Notes: generated by a model not told the origin, from the letters alone. A DNA stretch of 6,929 nt from Verrucomicrobiota bacterium (GCA_025363535.1 JANYDP010000260.1:1-6929); one strand, 5' to 3'. Positions 1-6,174 are shown, counted from the first letter of the stretch. Made by a program: numbers and translations.

Positions 1-430
1 GTCCGACTTTGATGGGGAATTTCCCGCCATTCCTCTGTATGGATGGGAAGGAGTAGGCGTAGATGATTCCTGAATCGTTCGATTCCGGATCGGTGGCGAC
101 AGCATCTATTTCCGCCAGTTCCTCGTCTGCCGAAATGTTCCTGAACTGCCCGCCGCCAAGGTTTTCGAAGACGCGCTGGCTCTCGGCAAGCTTTAGGATG
201 TAGAACCCGAAGATATTGCTCATCTTCTCCACCTTGTCGGACTCCGCCTTCTTGATACGAATTTCCAATTGTTCGGGCGTGTAAGTTTTTGCAAGCAATG
301 GCTTGTAAATCTCGCGGATGAGGAACGGTTCGTCCCCCTTGGTGCGAGCTATCTCAGCTATCTGCGGAAGCAGTTCGTAGCGGGTAGCGTTGTAAACGTA
401 GGAACGTGTCCGTTCAAATGGAATACTCAT
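1..430 (-). CDS. Probable GIY-YIG-type (T5orf172-like) protein, N-terminal part, cut by window edge
   Basis: An open frame of 143 codons runs from an ATG at 428-430 off the left edge with no stop. The first 90 or so residues (starting MSIPFERTRSYVYN) are charged and helical with no motif I recognise. After an acidic linker (about 99-119), the segment G121-I-I-Y-A-Y-S followed by F138-P-I-K-V-G143 resembles the first two strands of a GIY-YIG nuclease fold of the T5orf172 kind (G-x-Y-V/A-x-S ... K-I/V-G-K/R-T). The catalytic Arg and Glu would lie beyond the edge, so activity cannot be judged. The gene starts 28 bp after the recA stop on the same strand, with no terminator between, so it may be cotranscribed with recA. 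An alternative in-frame ATG at 455-457 would add nine residues and begin one base after the recA stop; neither start has a well-spaced Shine-Dalgarno. G+C is about 52% against about 61% in recA, with several ATA, AGG and CTA codons, which hints at acquisition. The reading frame is sure; the family call is moderate. Confidence 0.6.
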   Translation of the reverse strand, partial: MSIPFERTRSYVYNATRYELLPQIAEIARTKGDEPFLIREIYKPLLAKTYTPEQLEIRIKKAESDKVEKMSNIFGFYILKLAESQRVFENLGGGQFRNISADEELAEIDAVATDPESNDSGIIYAYSFPSIQRNGGKFPIKVG

Positions 431-458
431 GGCCCTATCGTTGAGTCCTTGGCCCATT

Positions 459-1535
459 TTACGCCGCCGGCACCGCCGCCGCCTTCTTCACCATGATTGC
501 CTCGACAATTTTCTTCGCCAGCTCCGGCTTTTCCATCAGCGCCTTTTTCGCGGCGTCCTTGCCCTGGCCGATCAACTCGCCGTCGAATTGCAGCCACGCG
601 CCCTTTTTGTCCACCGCGCCGCACTCGATGCCCACGTCGAGAATGCTGCCTTCCTTGTCAATGCCGTGGTTGTAGATGATGTCGAACTCCGCTTCGCAAA
701 ACGGCGGCGCGACCTTGTTCTTCACGATCTTCACTTTGACGTGGTTGCCGATGGCGTTGCCCGCCGCGTCCTTAAGCGTCTCCTTGCGGCGGATGTCAAT
801 GCGCACGCTCGCGTAAAACTTCAGCGCCTTGCCGCCGGGCGTCGTCTCGGGACTGCCGAACATCACGCCGACCTTCTCGCGCAACTGGTTCGTGAACACG
901 CAAGTCGTCTTGGACTTGGAAAGAATCGCGGTGAGCTTGCGCAACGCCTGGCTCATCAACCGCGCCTGCATGCCCATCGTGGCCATGCCCATTTCGCCTT
1001 CGAGTTCTGCTTTCGGCACCAGCGCGGCGACGGAATCAATCACGATCACGTCGAGCGCATTCGAGCGGGCGAGCGTTTCACAGATCGTCAGCGCCTCTTC
1101 ACCGCTGTCCGGCTGGGAGACGAGCAAGTCGTCGAGGTTCACGCCGAGTTTCTTGGCGTAAGCGGGATCAAGCGCGTGCTCCGCATCAATGAACGCGGCA
1201 AGTCCGCCGGCTTTCTGCGCGTTGGCGATGACGTGCAGCATCAACGTGGTCTTGCCGGAGGATTCCGGTCCGTAAATTTCAATGACGCGTCCGCGCGGCA
1301 CGCCACCAACGCCGAGCGCAAGATCAATCGCGAGCGCGCCGGTGGGAATCACGTCAATCTTCTTGAGCGAACGGGCGTCGCCGAGGCGCATGATGCTGCC
1401 GTCGCCGTAGGCTTTGTGGATGGTGGAGATGGCGGCTTCGAGGTCGCGTTCGCGGGCGGCGGACAGTTTGGCGTCGTCGGTGTTTTTGGTTTCGACGACG
1501 ACGGCTTTTTCAGATTTTTCAGTTTTGGGTGGCAT
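459..1535 (-). CDS. recA: Recombinase RecA
   Basis: Complete 358-residue RecA, the ATP-dependent strand-exchange protein of homologous recombination and coprotease for LexA-type repressors. Visible motifs: Walker A G89-P-E-S-S-G-K-T96; the catalytic glutamate in I-D-A-E119-H; Walker B V-I-V-I-D167-S; loop L1 around 180-190; loop L2 from N216-Q217 through G-V-M-F226-G-S-P-E-T-T-P-G-G, followed by K-A-L-K-F-Y-A-S-V-R. The N-terminus is about 23 residues longer than in E. coli RecA, and the C-terminus ends in a Lys/Ala-rich stretch instead of an acidic tail. L1 reads G-E-M-G-M-A-T-M-G where E. coli has G-E-I-G-D-S-H-M-G. The ATG at 1533-1535 is the only reasonable start. It has no close Shine-Dalgarno (a GGAG lies 20 nt away) but an A/T-rich leader. 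A promoter lies at 1578-1606. I see no clear SOS box upstream. The GIY-YIG-like gene follows 28 bp downstream. Confidence 0.98.
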   Translation of the reverse strand: MPPKTEKSEKAVVVETKNTDDAKLSAARERDLEAAISTIHKAYGDGSIMRLGDARSLKKIDVIPTGALAIDLALGVGGVPRGRVIEIYGPESSGKTTLMLHVIANAQKAGGLAAFIDAEHALDPAYAKKLGVNLDDLLVSQPDSGEEALTICETLARSNALDVIVIDSVAALVPKAELEGEMGMATMGMQARLMSQALRKLTAILSKSKTTCVFTNQLREKVGVMFGSPETTPGGKALKFYASVRIDIRRKETLKDAAGNAIGNHVKVKIVKNKVAPPFCEAEFDIIYNHGIDKEGSILDVGIECGAVDKKGAWLQFDGELIGQGKDAAKKALMEKPELAKKIVEAIMVKKAAAVPAA

Positions 1536-1577
1536 AATGTTTTGTAAATTAAATTCTCCGTTTTGGAATCGGGCGGC

Positions 1578-1606
1578 AGAATAATCAGCCTTCGGGGATT
1601 CGTCAA
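1578..1606 (-). promoter_or_regulatory. Predicted sigma70-type promoter of recA
   Basis: On the minus strand TTGACG (1601-1606) is followed after exactly 17 nt by TATTCT (1578-1583). Both hexamers are close to consensus. The predicted transcription start near 1571 gives a leader of about 35 nt before the recA ATG. No other gene lies between this promoter and recA, and the upstream gene ends at 1648. I found no obvious LexA-type inverted repeat overlapping it, so SOS control is not shown by the sequence. Confidence 0.6.
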
Positions 1607-1647
1607 CGCGGACTCGGAAAAAATATCCGCGCGAAAATCCTGCGCCG

Positions 1648-2622
1648 CTATTGCACCAACCCGGCTCCGGAATTTTCAGCGCCGGGATTCAGGCGAGTGT
1701 GGGCGAAGATGCCGGGGGCGTTGGCGGGCGTGGTTGCCGGGCCGTTGTCAGCCGTGGCGGGAAGGGCCTCCAGCACTTTCCGCAGATAAGCCCGACCGAC
1801 CGGGTTGGTGGGAAAATAGTCGTGGGTGACGCCAAAGGATTTGGGAATGACCACGACGTTCGGACCGAGGCCGTTGTGATAATGAGCCTGGATTTGGAGG
1901 TTCTTCACTCCGGCGAGCGAATGTTCATCGGCCTCGATCAAGATGGTGTGCATCCGTTCGGGCGGGATGGCGGCATAAAATTTTTTGCTGCCCGCGCCGC
2001 CCCAGATTTCCTCGGCAAACCGGCCATAGGGCCGTTCCGCCGTGCTGGGCTGGGAAGTCAGTGAGACGAGGAACACCACGAGCGGGTTGCGCAAACTGCG
2101 CGCCAAAAACGAGCCGCCGGCCGTCGGCACCAGTTGCACCAGGGAGACACCGGCGAACAGGGCGGGGTCATCGGCCTGGATCACGGCCGTCCGGAACACG
2201 ATGGCGGAATAGGAAAACGTCACGATGGTCAGACCGCCGGGGAAATTATTTTTGGCTTTGAGTCGTTTCAGTTCGTCCACCAGTCTGGTCGCGAGGGTTT
2301 GGACGTGCTCGTGGTAGTTGTAGGAGTAAAGGAACACGTCGTATGTCCCGCGCCATTCCTGGACGATGTCCATCATCTCCGTGGGATCGTCCGTGGCTCC
2401 GTGCAGCAGCAGCAGCGCGGGTTTGTGGTCGTCGTCCGCCGGGCGGGATAAATGCACGAGGCGATCTTTCCGCTCCATGACCGCCTTGAGAACGCCGGGC
2501 TGGCCGTCCTTCAGCAGCGATTGATTCGCCGGCACCACCGCGCAGCCGCCGAGCAGCCCGCCGACCAGACCGAGCGCCGCCAGGGCGGGAAGTTGCCGCC
2601 AGGGTTTGAGAAAAAATTTCAT
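1648..2622 (-). CDS. Putative lipoprotein with alpha/beta-hydrolase fold
   Basis: The chosen ATG at 2620-2622 gives 324 residues that begin with a lipoprotein signal: basic MKFFLKPWR, a hydrophobic core, then the lipobox L24-G-G-C27. The protein is therefore expected to be exported and lipid-anchored. The frame stays open upstream to a TTG at 2719-2721, but that extension buries the signal peptide, so I reject it. The mature part looks like an alpha/beta hydrolase: strand plus oxyanion turn L-L-L-H74-G75, a strand V-F-L-Y-S around 96-100, a nucleophile-elbow-like T135-F-S137-Y-S139, an acidic position in I-E-A-D232-E, and a late histidine in G-V-T-H267-D. The elbow lacks both glycines of the usual G-x-S-x-G, so catalysis is uncertain, although a Ser-Asp-His triad (S137, D232, H267) is possible. 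The C-terminal 40 residues are Pro/Ala/Gly-rich and probably disordered. It lies downstream of the beta-barrel gene on the same strand, with an inverted repeat between. The substrate is unknown. Confidence 0.85.
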   Translation of the reverse strand: MKFFLKPWRQLPALAALGLVGGLLGGCAVVPANQSLLKDGQPGVLKAVMERKDRLVHLSRPADDDHKPALLLLHGATDDPTEMMDIVQEWRGTYDVFLYSYNYHEHVQTLATRLVDELKRLKAKNNFPGGLTIVTFSYSAIVFRTAVIQADDPALFAGVSLVQLVPTAGGSFLARSLRNPLVVFLVSLTSQPSTAERPYGRFAEEIWGGAGSKKFYAAIPPERMHTILIEADEHSLAGVKNLQIQAHYHNGLGPNVVVIPKSFGVTHDYFPTNPVGRAYLRKVLEALPATADNGPATTPANAPGIFAHTRLNPGAENSGAGLVQ

Positions 2623-2646
2623 CGGGCCGACCACGAAAAACGGAAG

Positions 2647-2714
2647 TGTCGCGCGAAGGCTGCGCAGGGAAATGCAGCCAGGAGGTTTTCCACCTTCGCC
2701 CTTTTCGCGCGACA
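2647..2714 (-). repeat. Perfect 11-bp inverted repeat in intergenic gap, possible terminator
   Basis: TGTCGCGCGAA (2647-2657) and TTCGCGCGACA (2704-2714) are exact reverse complements separated by 46 bp. Inside, GCGAAGG (2653-2659) can alternatively pair with CCTTCGC (2693-2699), and GCTGC (2659-2663) with GCAGC (2674-2678), so the whole stretch could form a long branched hairpin. It begins 9 bp after the stop of the beta-barrel gene. On the minus strand the distal arm is followed within six bases by a T5 run (2636-2640). This would suit a rho-independent terminator of the beta-barrel gene, or a dispersed palindromic repeat. The arms are seen directly; the role is inferred. Confidence 0.5.
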
Positions 2715-2723
2715 ATTTCAAAA

Positions 2724-3359
2724 TCAGAAGAACACTACCAGGCTGGCAGTGAATCCGGTCGGGGTGACTTTCCGTGTGATGGTATCCTGCGCTCCTGCCG
2801 AAATCGTCACGCGCGAAGAGTCATAACCCACTTCCAATCCGAACCCGACGCGTTTTTGTTTGAAAAATTCCACGCCGACCGCGCCGTACGCGCCGACTGT
2901 TCCCGACTTGATGAAATCGCCGCCGGTGATGGGATACTTGACGCCCGCGCGGAGATAGGGGGAAACATTCTTGTGGCGGAACAAATTGTATTGCAGGAAG
3001 CCGCCGACGGGAATGATGTAGTTGATGTCCCTGGCGTTAAACGCGCCGTTTCTTTCAACCCCGACGATCGAGGTCGGCCCCGCCGACAGGCCTACGCCCA
3101 GACCGTTGCCGAATTCCACCCGGGGATTTAACGAAAGGCCGATGGGCACCACGTAGTCGCGCTGGATGGTGAAGCCGTTGTCCACGAGGCTGGCTTTTAA
3201 CGCCCGGTTCACGTCATACGCGCCGTTCACGTAGGTCAACCCCACGTCGAAGTGAAACTTGGTGCCGGCATCATAAGTCTCCGCCGCGCGGGAAGTGGTT
3301 TGACTGTTCAGGCCGATGATGGTCGCCAAGGTGCAGACGGTCAGGCGCAGGTTTTTCAT
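2724..3359 (-). CDS. Small outer-membrane beta-barrel protein
   Basis: This 211-residue protein begins with a Sec signal peptide (MKNLRLTVCTLATIIG, cleavage probably in or just after S23-R-A-A26). The mature part alternates polar and hydrophobic residues in short strands separated by Gly/Asn/Asp turns: F-H-F-D-V-G-L-T-Y, P-I-G-L-S-L-N-P-R-V-E-F, G-V-G-L-S-A-G, Y-I-I-P-V-G-G-F-L-Q-Y-N, V-S-P-Y-L-R-A-G-V, G-A-Y-G-A-V-G-V-E-F-F and V-G-F-G-L-E-V-G-Y. It ends in the aromatic F210-F211 typical of BAM-targeted barrels. Length and strand count suggest an eight- to ten-stranded barrel of the OmpW/OmpX-like type, which fixes the location but not the function. The ATG at 3357-3359 has an A-rich leader without a Shine-Dalgarno; it overlaps the stop of a possible 18-codon leader ORF. 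It is divergent from the exported-protein gene at 3599. Confidence 0.82.
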   Translation of the reverse strand: MKNLRLTVCTLATIIGLNSQTTSRAAETYDAGTKFHFDVGLTYVNGAYDVNRALKASLVDNGFTIQRDYVVPIGLSLNPRVEFGNGLGVGLSAGPTSIVGVERNGAFNARDINYIIPVGGFLQYNLFRHKNVSPYLRAGVKYPITGGDFIKSGTVGAYGAVGVEFFKQKRVGFGLEVGYDSSRVTISAGAQDTITRKVTPTGFTASLVVFF

Positions 3360-3505
3360 TTTGTTTTTAGGGTTGTCGGTTGCGGTGGTTTTGCCCGAGC
3401 GCTCCGACCCATGCCTCCTCCAGCCCGGTCAGGCTGATTGAACTGCTCATGCGGATCGCTCAAGCGGGGATTCATGGGCGCGACTCTTGCAAGTTTGTAT
3501 CGGGC

Positions 3506-3522
3506 TGTCAATTCGTTTGACA
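3506..3522. promoter_or_regulatory. Interrupted palindrome in divergent promoter region, possible operator
   Basis: TGTCAATTCGTTTGACA consists of two perfect 6-bp inverted arms around a 5-bp centre. It lies between the divergent beta-barrel gene (start 3359) and exported-protein gene (start 3599). The right arm is a consensus TTGACA -35 hexamer on the plus strand, and the left arm is TTGACA on the minus strand. It could be back-to-back -35 elements or a dimeric regulator site. I found no convincing -10 at the right distance on the minus strand. Confidence 0.35.
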
Positions 3523-3546
3523 CTTTTCCCCGCGCTCTGATAGAAG
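3517..3546 (+). promoter_or_regulatory. Predicted sigma70-type promoter of the exported-protein gene
   Basis: A perfect TTGACA (3517-3522) is followed after 18 nt by TAGAAG (3541-3546), which matches four of six bases of the -10 consensus. GATAGA at 3539-3544 with a 16-nt spacer is an alternative. The predicted start near 3553 leaves a leader of about 45 nt to the ATG at 3599. The -35 forms one arm of the palindrome at 3506-3522. Confidence 0.45.
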
Positions 3547-3598
3547 TCGTTCGATCAATTCGAGGCCACATAAACAAAACGAAATGGAAGCAACAACT

Positions 3599-4447
3599 AT
3601 GGAACAAATTTTCAGACTTCGATGGGCGGCAATGCTCGGCTTGATCCTGTTACTGGCCGCCGCGCGGGCGCAGGTGAGTCTGGCGGCGGAAGAAACCCTG
3701 AACAATGGTTCGATCGTCGAATTGCAGAAGTTGGGTCTGGGCGATGGCGTCCTCCTCGAAAAAATCAAAACCTCCAAGTGCGATTTCGACACCAGCCTCG
3801 GCGGCTTGAAGCAGTTGAAGGAAGCCGGCATTTCCTCGGCGGTGATCCAGGCCATGCTCGCGACCAAAGGCTCCACCCCGCGCGCCGCCGCGCCGACGGC
3901 CTCGGGCGATGTCAATGATCCCGCCGCACCGCACACCGCCGGCGTCTGGATTCATGAAATGGTCGGCGGCAAAGGCAAGATGACCCTGTTGAAATCCGAG
4001 GTGCCAGCGGAAATTTCGCACGGCGGTTTCATCGGGCCGTGGGGCATCGGCAAGGTGGCGCAGACCGCGCGCCTGACTGGCACCGAATCCGAGACCCAGT
4101 TGTCCCAGCGCAAACCGGAGTTCTACATTTATTTCAAGAACGGTGCGATGGAATTCGCCGGCGCGCACGGCCCGCAGGAAATCGCCCTGGCCCAGTTCAC
4201 CGTCCTGGCCAAAGACGCGAAGAACAACGCCAACCAGCGGGCGGTGGACGTGGCCAGCCACGGCGCGTACGGCGGCACCTCGGGCATTGATCGCAAAGTC
4301 ACGCGGCCCTTCGATGCCACGATGATCGCCGAGGAAATCTATAAGATCGTGCCCAAGGACGATCTGGCCGACGGGGAATACGGCTTCTGTCCGGGCATCA
4401 TCGGCGGCCAGCACCGGTTCTTCACCTTTGGGATCAAGGGCAAGTAA
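3599..4447 (+). CDS. Exported protein of unknown function with N-terminal helical motif
   Basis: The chosen ATG at 3599 gives 282 residues and has GGAAG eight bases upstream. An in-frame ATG at 3584 would add five residues (MEATT) but has no Shine-Dalgarno. The N-terminus is a signal peptide: M-E-Q-I-F-R-L-R-W, then a hydrophobic Leu/Ala core, ending near A-R-A-Q or S-L-A-A. Residues about 34-88 form a recognisable helical module (N-G-S-I-V-E-L, G-L-G-D-G-V-L-L-E-K-I-K-T-S, C-D-F-D-T, L-K-E-A-G-I-S-S-A-V-I-Q-A-M-L) that recurs in many bacterial exported hypothetical proteins. An Ala/Pro/Thr linker (about 91-112) leads to a C-terminal domain (about 115-282) rich in short strands and glycines, for example G-G-F-I-G-P-W-G-I-G and E-F-Y-I-Y-F. 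I do not recognise the C-terminal domain and assign no function. The gene is convergent with the oxidoreductase gene across 33 bp, in which I see no clear terminator. Confidence 0.83.
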   Translation: MEQIFRLRWAAMLGLILLLAAARAQVSLAAEETLNNGSIVELQKLGLGDGVLLEKIKTSKCDFDTSLGGLKQLKEAGISSAVIQAMLATKGSTPRAAAPTASGDVNDPAAPHTAGVWIHEMVGGKGKMTLLKSEVPAEISHGGFIGPWGIGKVAQTARLTGTESETQLSQRKPEFYIYFKNGAMEFAGAHGPQEIALAQFTVLAKDAKNNANQRAVDVASHGAYGGTSGIDRKVTRPFDATMIAEEIYKIVPKDDLADGEYGFCPGIIGGQHRFFTFGIKGK

Positions 4448-4480
4448 GAGCGGCGGCGAGTTTGGTTTTGAAATTTGCGA

Positions 4481-5986
4481 TCAGGCAACACTGGTCGAAA
4501 ACTTTTTTCCATCCCGCTTGCACAAAATCTGGATGACGTGCCGGCCGGAATAAAGACACGGCGGCACGCCACCGCCGGGCATGATCCACTGGCCGGCCAT
4601 ATAGAAATTCTCCAGACCGGGCAGTGATTTTGGCAGGAGTGTGCGCAACGCTTTCGGTGTCGGCACCCAGCCCATGAACGCACCCTTGTGATTCAACGTG
4701 TAGCGCCAGGTTGTGTACGGCGTGGCGATGTCGGTCAATTCCACCTTGGCGGTAAGGCCCGGATAATGCGCTTCGAGCCGCTCCAAAGTTTCGGCGCAAA
4801 CACGTTTTTTCTCGGCTTCATACGCGGGGCGGTCCTGCAAAAGTTTCTCCCAAAAATCCCAGTCGGAATGTAAGAGTGCCTGCACGATGGTTTTGCCCGG
4901 CGGAGAAAAGCCTTTGTTGCCGTAGTTGAAGATGCGAACGGGAAATCCGGTGATGGTCACGTTGCCGATGGTCATCGGCTTTTTCAGCAGGAGAAAATTC
5001 AACGGCGTGATGCCGGGATATTCCTGGCCCACGCCAAAACTCAAGGTGACGATGGGCACGAGGTGCTGCCAGTTCTGGTAGCAGTCCTTCAGTTTCTTGC
5101 TGGTGTAACGGTCACCCAGCAGTTTGAACAGCGTGCTGAACCCGTCGCCCGCCGCCACGACCACGTCGGCGCGCTGTTCCGTGCCATCCACGAGCCGCAC
5201 GCCGACGGCACGATTATTCTCGACGATGATTTCCTGCACCGTGGAATTGTAGGTCACTTCGCCGCCGAGTTTTTTATAACGATCCTCCATGCTCTCGACG
5301 AAATCCTTGCAACTGCCTTCGAGCAAACCCATCTGGCGATTCGCCAGCAGTGACATGATGAGCAGCACGAACCACACGGGCACTTCCGGCAGAAACAGAT
5401 TCACCAGGATGCGGCGCAGACCTTCGTTCTTGATACCGGCGACAAATTTTTCCATCGGCTCGTTGAACGGCCCGCCGAAATACGGCAGCACGCGGCGCAG
5501 CGACCAGAATTGTTTTGCCAGACTGGTGATGCCCATCAATTCCGGCGGCGTCTCCAGGTTGGAAAAAATGTCCGTGCGTTGAAAGGCTTTGATTCCGCTG
5601 ATGAAACGGTCAATGAACCGCGCATCTTCCGGTGCGAGCGCCTTCAAATCGCGCGCCAGCTTTTCCAGATCGCCGGTAAAATCCACGCTCTGACCCGTGA
5701 TCTCGTCGGCAAAGTGAACGAACGTTTCCAAGTCTGGAAAGTGGCGGTTGTGAAAAATGCCCAGCTCGCGGTAAATCTCGTGACACGCGAGACCGGGACG
5801 ATGCCCCATCAGATAATGAATCCCGCCGTCAATGAGATAGCCGCTGTGTTTCCAAGCCTTCGCCACGCCGCCCGGCTCGCTGTGGTGCTCCACGATGCGG
5901 GTGCGGTAGCCATTCATCTGCCCGTAACTGCCGGTGGCCAGTCCCGCGATGCCCGCCCCGATGATGATGATAGATTTTTCAGCCAT
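4481..5986 (-). CDS. FAD-dependent oxidoreductase, phytoene desaturase/carotenoid isomerase-like
   Basis: A 501-residue flavoprotein read from the ATG at 5984-5986 (MAEKSIIIIGAG). The open frame extends 66 codons further upstream, but that part is basic and non-conserved, and the Rossmann strand should lie at the N-terminus. Visible features: dinucleotide-binding I-I-I-G10-A-G-I-A-G15; E33 ending the second strand (R-I-V-E-H) to bind the adenosine ribose; P38-G-G-V-A-K-A-W, G-Y-L-I-D-G-G-I-H around 49-57; the second FAD region V-T-Y-N-S-T-V-Q-E-I-I-V ... G-V-R-L-V-D-G-T-E ... A-D-V-V-V-A-A-G280; and the C-terminal FAD signature F-Y-M-A-G-Q-W-I-M-P-G-G-G-V-P-P (461-476). This is the architecture of CrtI/CrtISO/retinol saturase-type enzymes (COG1233), which desaturate or isomerise polyenes. 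A hydrophobic stretch near 198-216 may attach it to the membrane. No carotenoid synthesis genes are present, so the substrate is unproven. It is divergent from the ammonia-lyase gene. Confidence 0.88.
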   Translation of the reverse strand: MAEKSIIIIGAGIAGLATGSYGQMNGYRTRIVEHHSEPGGVAKAWKHSGYLIDGGIHYLMGHRPGLACHEIYRELGIFHNRHFPDLETFVHFADEITGQSVDFTGDLEKLARDLKALAPEDARFIDRFISGIKAFQRTDIFSNLETPPELMGITSLAKQFWSLRRVLPYFGGPFNEPMEKFVAGIKNEGLRRILVNLFLPEVPVWFVLLIMSLLANRQMGLLEGSCKDFVESMEDRYKKLGGEVTYNSTVQEIIVENNRAVGVRLVDGTEQRADVVVAAGDGFSTLFKLLGDRYTSKKLKDCYQNWQHLVPIVTLSFGVGQEYPGITPLNFLLLKKPMTIGNVTITGFPVRIFNYGNKGFSPPGKTIVQALLHSDWDFWEKLLQDRPAYEAEKKRVCAETLERLEAHYPGLTAKVELTDIATPYTTWRYTLNHKGAFMGWVPTPKALRTLLPKSLPGLENFYMAGQWIMPGGGVPPCLYSGRHVIQILCKRDGKKFSTSVA

Positions 5987-6052
5987 GTCCGGGTGATGCA
6001 AATGACGTGATCCAATTAAAGGGCCGATGAGCCGCGCGCTCTCGAAATAGGA

Positions 6053-6068
6053 ACCCAAATCTTTGGGT
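6053..6068. promoter_or_regulatory. Short palindrome upstream of the oxidoreductase gene, possible operator
   Basis: ACCCAAATCTTTGGGT has two exact 7-bp arms around a 2-bp centre. With imperfect outer pairing (GAAC at 6051-6054 and GGTTC at 6069-6073) the symmetry extends slightly. It sits 67 bp upstream of the oxidoreductase ATG in the 188-bp gap shared with the divergent ammonia-lyase gene. The loop is too short for an RNA hairpin at full pairing, so a protein-binding site is the better guess. I found no convincing -35/-10 pair for either gene in this gap: the plus-strand TTGTTG (6143-6148) with TTATAC (6166-6171) lies too close to the ATG. Confidence 0.25.
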
Positions 6069-6174
6069 GGTTCATGGATCGGTAGTCGTTCAAGATTTCT
6101 CGCGCGCCAGCAAACAGGGTGACGCTTGCTTCTGCAAGTGGATTGTTGTAAAAACGCGGCTCGATTTATACGCC

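Noticed and set aside
429..1547. Long plus-strand open frame of 372 codons opposite recA
   Set aside because: It is antisense to a certain RecA gene; its Arg/His/Val-rich translation is what reading the opposite strand of high-G+C codons gives, and it has no recognisable domain.
1536..1620. SOS/LexA box in front of recA
   Set aside because: I looked for CTGT-N8-ACAG or GAAC-N4-GTTC type repeats around the promoter and found none that is convincing.
2623..2721. N-terminal extension of the lipoprotein gene from a TTG codon
   Set aside because: It would run through the inverted repeat and place 33 residues before a clear lipoprotein signal peptide, so the ATG at 2620-2622 is preferred.
3650..4414. 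Minus-strand open frame of 254 codons opposite the exported-protein gene
   Set aside because: The plus strand has a signal peptide, a promoter and a known helical module; the antisense product has none.
6143..6171. TTGTTG/TTATAC promoter-like pair with 17-nt spacing before the ammonia-lyase
   Set aside because: The predicted transcription start would fall inside the coding region just after the ATG at 6175, so it cannot drive this gene as annotated.
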